45,621 nt of DNA from Bacillota bacterium. GTDB lineage: Bacteria; Bacillota; Limnochordia; DTU080. The stretch spans positions 1 to 45,621 of the forward strand of contig DULU01000076.1 in assembly GCA_012840225.1 (NCBI GenBank). Reading direction: 5' to 3'. The translations under genes and the position numbers were made by a program. Under the pieces are notes generated by a model. That model searched no databases. It saw only the letters and a program-made list of their open reading frames with translations, and had not been told where the DNA came from. This document shows positions 1 to 7,322 of this stretch, in pieces. Numbering within the stretch: position 1 is the first letter of the stretch; each line of letters starts with the position of its first letter.

Positions 1-923
1 CCGCCGTGACCCCGGCCGGCGAGATCCTGGCCGAATGGCGGGAAGCCACCCGGGGCGAAAGCAACGAAGAACTCTCGTCCCAACTGCAAGAGGTGCTCTC
101 CCGCCTTATGGAAATGAGCACGGTGCGGCCGGAAGAGGTGGCGGGCGTGGGGGTGGCGATACCGGGCCGGGTCGATGCCCAGGCCAATAAGGCTATCGGC
201 TGCTCCAATCTGGGTTTCAGGAATCTGGATGTAAACGAAGTGGTCAAAGCGATCACACCGGCTCCGGTGGCATTAGCCAACGACGGCAATGCCGGCGCAT
301 TGGGCGAGAAATGGTTCGGCGCCGGAAAAGGCATAGATAATTTCTGTTATATCTGCGTCGGCACCGGTGTCGGCGGCGGGTTGGTGCTGGACGGCCGGCT
401 CTATATGGGAGAGACAGGCCGGGCCGGGGAGGTGGGCCACGTGGTGGTAGACCCCCGGGGGCCGCGTTGCCGCTGCGGCACGGTGGGATGTCTCGAAGCT
501 ATGGTGTCGGGAGTCGGCCTCCCTATTTTGGCAGAACGCCTTCTGGGAGAGGCGGAGGTCCGGAAGCTGGGCCGAGGCGCTCAAGAGGGAGACGGTGGCG
601 GCAGACTTCCCACGGCGCAGGAGATCTATAGAGCAGCGGCGGCCGGAAATGCGGCGGCGCAAAGAGTGATAGAGGAAGCCGGTCTCCTGCATGCCGCCAC
701 CGTGGTTTCATTGTTGAGGATCCTGGACCTGAGGCGGATCATATATGGCGGCGGCATCACCGCGGCCGGCGCTCTATTCATCCAAGCTGTGTACCAGGGA
801 CTGAAAGAGCTGGGTTATAGAATAACGCAGCCCGACATCGTCCTCTCCCCGCTGGGAGAAAAGGCGGGAGTCTGGGGAGCGGCCGCGGTCATCGGGGAAA
901 GACTGCAGAGCATGAAGGCATGA
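1..923 (+). CDS. ROK family sugar kinase / glucokinase-like (5' truncated by window edge)
   Basis: The reading frame is open from the first base, so the gene starts upstream; the GTG at 6 lies inside the coding sequence, just where ROK proteins continue after their N-terminal phosphate-binding GxDxGGT motif. Visible are the ROK core with an ND.N segment (near base 280), a GTGVGGG glycine loop, the GExGH zinc-binding His (GEVGHVVVD), and the ROK zinc motif CRCGTVGCLE with three cysteines. The family phosphorylates glucose or other hexoses with ATP in the cytoplasm; some members are repressors, but those carry an N-terminal helix-turn-helix that cannot be judged here. The substrate is not readable from sequence. 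It is followed after 27 bases by the decarboxylase gene on the same strand. Confidence 0.85.
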   Translation, partial: AVTPAGEILAEWREATRGESNEELSSQLQEVLSRLMEMSTVRPEEVAGVGVAIPGRVDAQANKAIGCSNLGFRNLDVNEVVKAITPAPVALANDGNAGALGEKWFGAGKGIDNFCYICVGTGVGGGLVLDGRLYMGETGRAGEVGHVVVDPRGPRCRCGTVGCLEAMVSGVGLPILAERLLGEAEVRKLGRGAQEGDGGGRLPTAQEIYRAAAAGNAAAQRVIEEAGLLHAATVVSLLRILDLRRIIYGGGITAAGALFIQAVYQGLKELGYRITQPDIVLSPLGEKAGVWGAAAVIGERLQSMKA

Positions 924-950
924 GCTGAAGCTGAGCAAAAGCAAAAAGTC

Positions 951-2441
951 ATGAGTCAAAAAGAGAGCAGGCAGAAGAACAATAGCTATGACCCGGCTTT
1001 TCTTGCCGGGCTCCGGGCTTATGTGGAGCGAGACATTCATCCCTGGCATACTCCCGGGCACAAACAGGGGAGAGGGGCCCATCCCGGGCTGCGCCGTCTT
1101 ATGGGCAAGGCGCTAGCCTACGACCTGTCGGACGTATTGGGCGGCGAGGGGACGGCCGGCGACTGGGATAAAGCAGTGGCCGAGGCCGAATCCGCCGCCG
1201 CCCGGGTGTGCGGCGCCGCCTATACCAGGTTTCTGGTGAATGGAGCGAGCAGCGGCATCCATGCCATGTTCCTTGCCTTTCTCGGCGAGGAGGATGCCGT
1301 CATCATCCCCCGGCACTCTCATCTGTCCTATGTCGGCGGTCTGGTGTTGAGCGGTGCCCGTCCGGTCTATATTCCGGTTGAGGTGGATGAGGAACTAAAG
1401 CTGCCCATCCCGCCCGGACCGGCGCAATATGCCGCGGCTCTGGCCCAGGCAGGGGGAGGGGCAGTGCGGGCGGCTTTGGTCACCTCCCCGAATTATTACG
1501 GCCTCTGTCCGGATCTGGTGGGCATAGCACGGGTTTTACACCGCCACGACGTAGTGATGATGGTCGATGAAGCGCATGGGGCGCATTTCTCCTGCCATCC
1601 GGAGCTGCCCCTGCCGGCCTTGGCGGCGGGAGCGGATGTGGTGGTGCAAAGCCCCCACAAGACTCTCGGGGTGCTCACCCAGGCAGCCATGATCCATCTG
1701 GGAGCAGGGGTGGAGCCCTCCCTCCTGAAAAGAGCCCTCTTTTTCCTGGGCACCACCAGCCCGTCCAGCCTGCTTTTGGCTTCTCTCACCGCCGCCGCCG
1801 CTCAACTGGCCGCTCCGGGCAACATGGCTTTATGGCGGAGGCTGCTGGCAGAAGCCCGCCGGTTGCGCGCCCGGATCAACAGCTTGCCTGATTGGCGCTG
1901 CCTCACCAGGGACGATCTGCCCAAAAGCGTGGCGGCCATGGACGAAGTGCGCCTGGTATTCGCTCACCGCCGCTTATCCGGCCTGGAGGTGATGGCCGCC
2001 ATGCGCGAGAAATTCGCCATTCAACTGGAGCTCGCCGACCAACACTGGACGGTCGCCCTGGCCGGATTGGGTTGCGACCGGAAAATGCAGCAACGCCTGC
2101 TCCTGGCCCTCTCCGATCCATATTGGCAGGCCGCTCCGCCTGCTGACTGTCTCTCTGCGCCGTCCGACCACTCTCTGTCCGCCGGCCGGCCCTGGCCGGC
2201 GCTGCCACCGGTCATCCTCACGCCGCGCCAGGCTGCCCGGAGAGAAAGTATGCATATTCCCTGGCCGGAAACGGTCGGCCGCATCGCCGCCGGGGTGGTC
2301 TGTCCTTATCCGCCCGGCATACCTTTGCTGGTACCGGGAGAGGAGATCACCGAAGAGATTGTGGAATATATAGGATGGGCTAAAGCCGGCGGCATTCACA
2401 TGCGCGGCGCAGACGACAACGGGATGGATGTGTTGCTTTGA
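951..2441 (+). CDS. speA: PLP-dependent Orn/Lys/Arg decarboxylase family protein (SpeA/YaaO-like)
   Basis: A fold-type I PLP decarboxylase of 496 residues. Near the N terminus it shows HTPGHKQG, then YDLSDVLGG, the NGASSG cofactor loop, DEAHGAHF with the PLP-contacting Asp and His, and SPHKTLG with the lysine that forms the Schiff base. It is shorter than the inducible E. coli enzymes and resembles the Bacillus YaaO/SpeA group. The likely reaction is arginine to agmatine (or lysine to cadaverine); substrate choice is inferred. SpeE and SpeB genes at about 32 kb make arginine decarboxylation attractive. The stop codon overlaps the TTG start of tmk by four bases (TTGA), so the two are probably translationally coupled, as yaaO is next to tmk in Bacillus. 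Confidence 0.85.
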   Translation: MSQKESRQKNNSYDPAFLAGLRAYVERDIHPWHTPGHKQGRGAHPGLRRLMGKALAYDLSDVLGGEGTAGDWDKAVAEAESAAARVCGAAYTRFLVNGASSGIHAMFLAFLGEEDAVIIPRHSHLSYVGGLVLSGARPVYIPVEVDEELKLPIPPGPAQYAAALAQAGGGAVRAALVTSPNYYGLCPDLVGIARVLHRHDVVMMVDEAHGAHFSCHPELPLPALAAGADVVVQSPHKTLGVLTQAAMIHLGAGVEPSLLKRALFFLGTTSPSSLLLASLTAAAAQLAAPGNMALWRRLLAEARRLRARINSLPDWRCLTRDDLPKSVAAMDEVRLVFAHRRLSGLEVMAAMREKFAIQLELADQHWTVALAGLGCDRKMQQRLLLALSDPYWQAAPPADCLSAPSDHSLSAGRPWPALPPVILTPRQAARRESMHIPWPETVGRIAAGVVCPYPPGIPLLVPGEEITEEIVEYIGWAKAGGIHMRGADDNGMDVLL

Positions 2442-3067
2442 CTATATATATCGCCTTTGAAGGTATCGACGGCTGCGGGAAGACCACGCAGGCCAAACTC
2501 CTGGTGCAGCGCCTCCAGAAGTTGGGTCATGCCGCTCTCTATACCCGCGAGCCGGGGGCCACGAGGTTAGGTATGGTTCTCCGGCAATTGTTGCTGAACG
2601 AGGAGGGGCGCATGGCCTGGGAGACGGAAGTGCTGCTGATGGCCGCCGATCGCGCCCAGCACATCAACGAGGTGGTCAAGCCGGCTCTGGAACAAGGCAC
2701 GATCGTGGTCAGCGATCGCTCTATATATTCCAGCCTGGCTTATCAAGGCTATGGGCCGGGAAAAGAGGTTACCGAGATACTCAATATCAACCGCTTCGCC
2801 GTACAGGGCCTCCTGCCCCATCTGACGCTGGTCTTTGCCGTGCCGGCCGGTGAGAGATACCTTTCCCCGGAAAAAGCCGCCGACAGGATCGAGCGCCGGG
2901 GCGAAGATTATCTGGACCGGGTTTACCGGGGCTATTTATCCTTGGCCGCCACGCATCCGCATATGGTCATCCTGCCTGTGGCCGGCCTTGATGTGGAAGC
3001 GACGGCCGCTTTGGTGTGGGAAGCTTGCCTGGCGAGGTTACCGCAGCTGGCCGCCCCACCTGTTTGA
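2438..3067 (+). CDS. tmk: thymidylate kinase
   Basis: A dTMP kinase of 209 residues, the usual family length. It makes dTDP from dTMP with ATP in the cytoplasm. The P-loop EGIDGCGKTTQ is at residues 8-18, the TREPGA segment contacts the dTMP phosphate, and DRSIYSSLAYQG is the DR(Y/S) substrate motif. The lid region carries arginines (DRIERRGEDY). The start is TTG at 2438, inside the stop of the decarboxylase gene. In Bacillus yaaQ and yaaR separate tmk from holB; here only a 77-base spacer intervenes. Confidence 0.93.
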   Translation: MTIYIAFEGIDGCGKTTQAKLLVQRLQKLGHAALYTREPGATRLGMVLRQLLLNEEGRMAWETEVLLMAADRAQHINEVVKPALEQGTIVVSDRSIYSSLAYQGYGPGKEVTEILNINRFAVQGLLPHLTLVFAVPAGERYLSPEKAADRIERRGEDYLDRVYRGYLSLAATHPHMVILPVAGLDVEATAALVWEACLARLPQLAAPPV

Positions 3068-3093
3068 CACCATCTTGGCGTATCTGCTATTCT
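3064..3093 (+). promoter_or_regulatory. candidate sigma-A promoter before holB
   Basis: TTGACA at 3064-3069 and TATTCT at 3088-3093 are separated by 18 bases, with a TG just upstream of the -10. It overlaps the end of tmk and lies about 50 bases before the holB start. It may give holB-ricT-rsmI transcription independent of tmk. This is seen by eye only. Confidence 0.4.
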
Positions 3094-3144
3094 GAGCTTG
3101 ATTTTGGGAACGCTTGAATATGATATGCGGCCGGAGGTTATGCC

Positions 3145-4146
3145 GTGCCTTGGGATATCGTCGGACACAGCAAGGCTGTAGCCGGCCTGAAAAACGCAGC
3201 GACCACCGGGCGTGTCGGGCATGCTCATCTTTTTGCCGGACCTGAGCATATCGGCAAGGCTCGCCTGGCCCTTTTGTTTGCCAAAGCCTTGCTGTGCCTG
3301 GAGCAAAAAGCTGGAGTGCCCTGCGACTCTTGTGCCGGTTGCCGGGCGGTGACGGCCGGAGCCCATAATGATCTCTATCTGTTGACGCCTTCGGGAGCAA
3401 GCATCGGAATTGCCCAGGTGCGGGCCATGCAGGCCTCCCTGTCGCTCAGACCGGTGCTGGGACAATATAAAGTATGCATCGTGGATGACGCCGATCTGCT
3501 CACCGAGCAGGCTCAGAACGCCATGCTCAAGATCATGGAAGAGCCGCCGGCCTATGGGGTGCTGCTTTTGGTGGTGCATAGATTGAGCGCTCTTTTGCCC
3601 ACCATCATCTCCCGCAGCCAGGTGTGGCGTCTGCATCCTGTGGAAACCCAGGCCGCCGTCGCTTATCTGATGCAGGCGAGGGCACTGACCCGGGAGCAGG
3701 CGGAGCTTCTGGCCGCCGTCAGCGAAGGCCGCATCGGCATTGCCTTAGGTATCGATCCGCAGAGCCTTCTGGCCAAGCGGGAGATGGTGGCCGACTGGTG
3801 CCGGGAATTGTGCACCGGCGGGCTGCCGGCCGCCCTGCGTATGGCCACGGCACTGGACAAAGAGGAATCATTGCTGGAATGGTTGGATCTCTTGGCCCTC
3901 TGGCTCAGGGATATCTGGCATGTGCAGATCGATGAAAACGCTCCCATAACCAATATAGATATGAAAGATCGGCTGTTGACCGAAGCGGCGGCCTGGAAAG
4001 GCCGCACCACCGCCGCCCTGACGGCGGTTTTGGAAGCCCGGCGCCGCCTCCTGCAGAATGCCAACAGGCGCCTGACGCTGGACATGATGTGTATTAATAT
4101 GCAGAAGGGAGTCGACTATGATACCGGTCGCCGGAGTCCGTTTTAA
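3145..4146 (+). CDS. holB: DNA polymerase III delta' subunit
   Basis: A clamp-loader delta' protein of 333 residues. After PWDIVGHSKAV it has a degenerate Walker A (GPEHIGKARLA), a four-cysteine zinc site (C.., CDSCAGC), the VDDADLLTEQAQNAMLK sensor/box region and the EEPP motif, then ISRSQ (the SRC-like motif with Ser-Arg). Delta' does not hydrolyse ATP but supplies the arginine finger to the DnaX ring that loads the beta clamp. GTG at 3145 is chosen because GGAGG at 3133-3137 is seven bases upstream; the ATG at 3140 is out of frame. The 3' end overlaps ricT by 29 bases, suggesting coupling. Confidence 0.9.
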   Translation: MPWDIVGHSKAVAGLKNAATTGRVGHAHLFAGPEHIGKARLALLFAKALLCLEQKAGVPCDSCAGCRAVTAGAHNDLYLLTPSGASIGIAQVRAMQASLSLRPVLGQYKVCIVDDADLLTEQAQNAMLKIMEEPPAYGVLLLVVHRLSALLPTIISRSQVWRLHPVETQAAVAYLMQARALTREQAELLAAVSEGRIGIALGIDPQSLLAKREMVADWCRELCTGGLPAALRMATALDKEESLLEWLDLLALWLRDIWHVQIDENAPITNIDMKDRLLTEAAAWKGRTTAALTAVLEARRRLLQNANRRLTLDMMCINMQKGVDYDTGRRSPF

Positions 4147-5506
4147 GCGGGCCGGGAAAATATATCATTTCGATGCCGGGGAAATCCCCGCAGAGGTCGG
4201 TCAAAACGTCATCGTGGAAACAGCCAAGGGCCTGGAACTTGGCGAGGTTATCGAAGCGGTCAAGCCTGTGCCCGAGGAAGAAATCACTACACCGCTGAAA
4301 AAAATCATCAGGATAGCCACCGAAGAAGATCTGGAGCAGCAGAGGAAGAACCGGCTGGACGAGAGGGACGCTTTCGGCATCTGCCAGCAATTTATTGCCG
4401 AACGCGGCCTGGAGATGAAACTGGTGGATGTGGAATACTCCTTCGACCGCAGCAGATTGTTGTTCTATTTTACCGCCGAAAAAAGGGTCGATTTCCGGGA
4501 ACTGGTAAAAGATTTGGCCGTCTGTTTCCGGACGCGCATCGAGCTGCGGCAGATCGGCGTGCGCGATGAAGCCAAGATCCTGGGTGGTCTAGGAGTGTGT
4601 GGCCGCACCTTATGCTGCCATCTATGGATGAACGAATTCGCCCCCGTCTCCATCAGACAGGCCAAAGACCAGGATCTGGCCATGAACCCGAATAAGATCT
4701 CCGGGATCTGCGGGCGGCTCAAATGCTGCCTGCGCTTTGAGTCGGACACATATGAAGATGCCCGCGCCCATCTGCCCAAGGTCGGCGAGCGTTTGCTCAC
4801 TCCCTCCGGGGAAGGAAAAGTGGTAGCCGTCAATTACCTGGGGGAGAGCGTCACAGTGGAGATTGGAGACGGCAAAACCTGCACCCTGAGCGGAGTGGAG
4901 CTGTGCGAATGCTTGGAGAGGCAAGCCGCCCTCGAAGCCGCCCAGACTGCCCGGACGGCAGAGGGAGAGCAGGATGAGCAGATGCTGCAGGAGTTGCCGT
5001 TGGACCTGGAAGGTGCCTGGGACCAGGAGGGGCAAGAGACACCGGCGAAGCTGGCCGCGCCGGCGGCACAGACAGCGCATGCGGCACCAGCAGTGCATGT
5101 TGCCGACCAGCATGCCGCCACGACCGCCAATGGGGAAGGTGAGGAAGCGGGCGCCGAAACCGGACAGCCGGAGCAGAATGATAAAGCGCTTAAGGGACAC
5201 AAAAAACCGCACCATCGCTCGGCCCGTGCCAAAAACGCCAAACACAATCACAATAAAATGAATAAAAAGAACGGCGGCACGCCGCCCGCCGGAAAAGCCA
5301 GGAACCACCAACCGGCCCAAGCCGGCGCACAGCCCCAGGGGCCTCAAGCCGGGAACGGCGGCAAAGAGAACAGCGGCAAAGAGAAGCATAAGCAGCTAAA
5401 AAGGCGGCGACCGAAAAACAAGACCGCCCCGCCGCGTTCTCAGGAACAACCCCGGGAACAGCCGGAGGAACAGCCTTATAAGCAGCCTCATGAGCAGGGG
5501 CGGTGA
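4118..5506 (+). CDS. ricT: RicT/YaaT, PSP1-domain protein of the Ric complex, with long low-complexity tail
   Basis: Residues 1 to about 270 are a PSP1/YaaT protein. Its hallmark is a pair of cysteine clusters, GVCGRTLCC (C161, C166, C167) and GICGRLKCC (C198, C203, C204), which in Bacillus RicT help bind 4Fe-4S clusters. RicT works with RicA and RicF to steer RNase Y mRNA maturation and to promote sporulation and biofilm formation; this role is known from the family. Odd here is a C-terminal tail of roughly 180 residues, first Ala/Glu rich, then Lys/Arg/Asn/Gln rich, ending in four-residue QEQP-type repeats. Bacillus YaaT ends soon after the PSP1 region. The start ATG 4118 has AGAAGGGA just upstream, inside holB; the stop overlaps the rsmI start. 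Confidence 0.88.
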   Translation: MIPVAGVRFKRAGKIYHFDAGEIPAEVGQNVIVETAKGLELGEVIEAVKPVPEEEITTPLKKIIRIATEEDLEQQRKNRLDERDAFGICQQFIAERGLEMKLVDVEYSFDRSRLLFYFTAEKRVDFRELVKDLAVCFRTRIELRQIGVRDEAKILGGLGVCGRTLCCHLWMNEFAPVSIRQAKDQDLAMNPNKISGICGRLKCCLRFESDTYEDARAHLPKVGERLLTPSGEGKVVAVNYLGESVTVEIGDGKTCTLSGVELCECLERQAALEAAQTARTAEGEQDEQMLQELPLDLEGAWDQEGQETPAKLAAPAAQTAHAAPAVHVADQHAATTANGEGEEAGAETGQPEQNDKALKGHKKPHHRSARAKNAKHNHNKMNKKNGGTPPAGKARNHQPAQAGAQPQGPQAGNGGKENSGKEKHKQLKRRRPKNKTAPPRSQEQPREQPEEQPYKQPHEQGR

Positions 5507-6426
5507 TGGGTAAGGTGGAAAAAGCACCCACCGGAGGGGCCGCGGCGGTCGGCGGGACCTTGTCGGGTATTCTGTATATTTGCGGCACTCCCATCGGCAA
5601 TCTGGATGACATTACTCACCGGGTGGAGAAAACGCTTGCCCAGGTAGATATGGTGGCAGCCGAAGACACCCGCCGGACGGGCCTCCTGCTTAAGCATCTG
5701 GGGCTGCACAAGCCCATGCTCAGTTATCATGAATTCAACGAGGCGGAGCGCACGGAAAAACTGCTCCGCCTGTTGCAGGAAGGTCGGAGTATTGCTCTGG
5801 TCGCCGATGCCGGCATGCCTCTCATCTCCGATCCCGGTTATCGCCTGATTTCCCGGGCCGTCGCCGCCGGCATCAGCGTGGTGCCCGTGCCCGGACCGAC
5901 GGCGGTAACCACCGCTTTGGTGGCATCGGGCTTGCCGGCTTTTCGCTATACCTTTGAAGGGTTTTTGCCGGTTGGCAAAAAACAAAGGACCGCTCGCCTG
6001 ACCCAGTTGGCCTCAGAGACGAGGACGATGGTTTTCTACGAAGCGCCGCACCGCATATTGCGCACCTTGGAGGATTTACTGCAGGCACTGGGCGAGAGAG
6101 AAGCCGTCTTGGCCCGTGAACTGACCAAGTTGCATGAAGAATTTATCCGGGGTACCATCAGCAGCCTGATCGCCAGGTGCCGGCGTGAGGAGCTAAAAGG
6201 AGAGATCGTGCTTTTGGTGGCCGGCAGGGCAGAGGCGGAGGCGCCGAGGGCCGGCCTGAGCGACCGCCCGGATATGGACAAAGTGCGGCAACTTTTGACA
6301 ATTATCCTCGCCTCGGGATGGTCGAAACGTGATGCCGTACAACTCTTGGCGGAGGCTACCGCCATACCGCGGCAGGAAATTTACCGCCTGCTTCAGGAGG
6401 AAGCAGGCGACCCGGCGTGGGAATGA
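5506..6426 (+). CDS. rsmI: 16S rRNA (cytidine(1402)-2'-O)-methyltransferase
   Basis: An RsmI/YraL-type tetrapyrrole-methylase-fold enzyme that uses SAM to 2'-O-methylate C1402 in the decoding centre. Diagnostic blocks are GTPIGNLDD, AAEDTRRTG, SYHEFNE, VADAGMPLISDPG and PGPTAVTTAL, followed by EGFLP and FYEAPHRI. A helical C-terminal extension of about 40 residues is typical. ATG 5506 overlaps the ricT stop by one base (TGATG); an in-frame GTG at 5503 is possible. It occupies the place of yabC in the Bacillus order. Confidence 0.93.
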   Translation: MGKVEKAPTGGAAAVGGTLSGILYICGTPIGNLDDITHRVEKTLAQVDMVAAEDTRRTGLLLKHLGLHKPMLSYHEFNEAERTEKLLRLLQEGRSIALVADAGMPLISDPGYRLISRAVAAGISVVPVPGPTAVTTALVASGLPAFRYTFEGFLPVGKKQRTARLTQLASETRTMVFYEAPHRILRTLEDLLQALGEREAVLARELTKLHEEFIRGTISSLIARCRREELKGEIVLLVAGRAEAEAPRAGLSDRPDMDKVRQLLTIILASGWSKRDAVQLLAEATAIPRQEIYRLLQEEAGDPAWE

Positions 6427-6437
6427 GGACGATTATC

Positions 6438-6683
6438 TCAGGAAACTTGGGTTAACTCATCATGACAGGAACGACAGATACTCTTGCCGCGGAAGGAGCT
6501 GATATCGTCGGCACTGCCGCAAAAGATGCAGGCCGGTTCATATTTGCGCAGCACTATGCTGTCGCCGTCGACATATATTTCCATGGGATCGCGGGTGTCT
6601 ATGCCCAAGGTGCGGCGCAGTTCGATAGGAATAACTACCCGGCCCAGCTCATCGACTTTACGCACTATTCCGGTGGATTTCAT
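6438..6683 (-). CDS. abrB: AbrB/SpoVT-type transition-state regulator
   Basis: An 81-residue swapped-hairpin DNA-binding protein: KSTGIVRKVDELGRVVIPIE is the AbrB signature, followed by LRRTLGI and a C-terminal CIFC..CRSC four-cysteine segment common in clostridial AbrB proteins. It should dimerise or tetramerise and repress growth-phase genes. The start ATG at 6683 is fixed by AAGGAGAGG nine bases upstream; a longer frame to 6713 would pass through this ribosome site and is not used. It has its own strong promoter and is transcribed against rsmI, with ends only 11 bases apart. Confidence 0.92.
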   Translation of the reverse strand: MKSTGIVRKVDELGRVVIPIELRRTLGIDTRDPMEIYVDGDSIVLRKYEPACIFCGSADDISSFRGKSICRSCHDELTQVS

Positions 6684-6725
6684 TTCACCTCTCCTTAAGG
6701 GTATCAGTCCCAATGCCTGGTTGAC

Positions 6726-6754
6726 ATTATACTAATTTTTCCAAAGCTGGTCAA
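6726..6754 (-). promoter_or_regulatory. sigma-A type promoter of abrB
   Basis: On the minus strand TTGACC (6754-6749) and TATAAT (6731-6726) are exactly 17 bases apart, with an A/T-rich spacer. The expected transcript start is about 35 bases before the abrB ATG. It also means abrB need not depend on the upstream DUF441 gene. Confidence 0.75.
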
Positions 6755-6791
6755 TCTTGGTATGGCGAAAATTGCCAATTTATTTTCCCGG

Positions 6792-7238
6792 CTAATATAG
6801 GAAACGGTATATAGCAGCCGCCAATCCGGCTGCCACCAGGGGGCCGGCAGGTATGCCGCCCAGGAAAAAAACCCCGAGCACAGAGCCGAACACCATGCCG
6901 GCCATCACTTCAGGTCTTTTGCTCAGCAATGCGACGCCGTCGGCCGCCAGGCAGGCCCCTATGGCACCGATCAGGACGGCGATCACCCCGGTGGAAGTGA
7001 ACAAGGACCTGACGACTGAGGAAAACCCCATTTTCCCGGTGGCGAAAGGCAGGAGAAAGCCGATCAATAGAAAAGTGATTCCCAATCGGCTTGCACATTG
7101 CTCCAGGAAGTTGAAGATGCCGGGCCAAGGACTCAGCTGAAGGAGCAGACACACGCCGGCAGCCAAGGCTACCAGGTCGTTATTACCGAACAGTCCGGCT
7201 GCCAAAATTATAAATAAGATCCACAGGCCGCTATGCAC
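6792..7238 (-). CDS. DUF441 family integral membrane protein
   Basis: A 148-residue, very hydrophobic protein with about four to five membrane segments and the glycine-rich GMVFGSVLGVFFLGGIPAGP segment near the C terminus that marks DUF441 (YtwI/YeaL type). The function of the family is unknown. GTG 7238 is the likely start, with GGAGG upstream in the metG divergent spacer. It is read in tandem with abrB, 108 bases apart, and diverges from metG with only an 84-base shared upstream region. Confidence 0.8.
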   Translation of the reverse strand: MHSGLWILFIILAAGLFGNNDLVALAAGVCLLLQLSPWPGIFNFLEQCASRLGITFLLIGFLLPFATGKMGFSSVVRSLFTSTGVIAVLIGAIGACLAADGVALLSKRPEVMAGMVFGSVLGVFFLGGIPAGPLVAAGLAAAIYRFLY

Positions 7239-7322
7239 GTAGAGATGTGCCTCCCTCTCCGATTTTTATGCATTCCGGCGGCTGAAGCGAACCTTATGGG
7301 TTATCTTAAGGAGGAAAATGCA

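Noticed and set aside
4622-5389. Long minus-strand frame opposite ricT, and similar long frames opposite pyrG (34556-35797) and the vWA genes (22032-23150, 24169-25245)
   Set aside because: Shadow frames of GC-rich genes whose plus or minus partners have clear family motifs and ribosome sites.
7239-7322. T-box leader for metG
   Set aside because: The upstream region is only 84 bases and shows no specifier stem or terminator.
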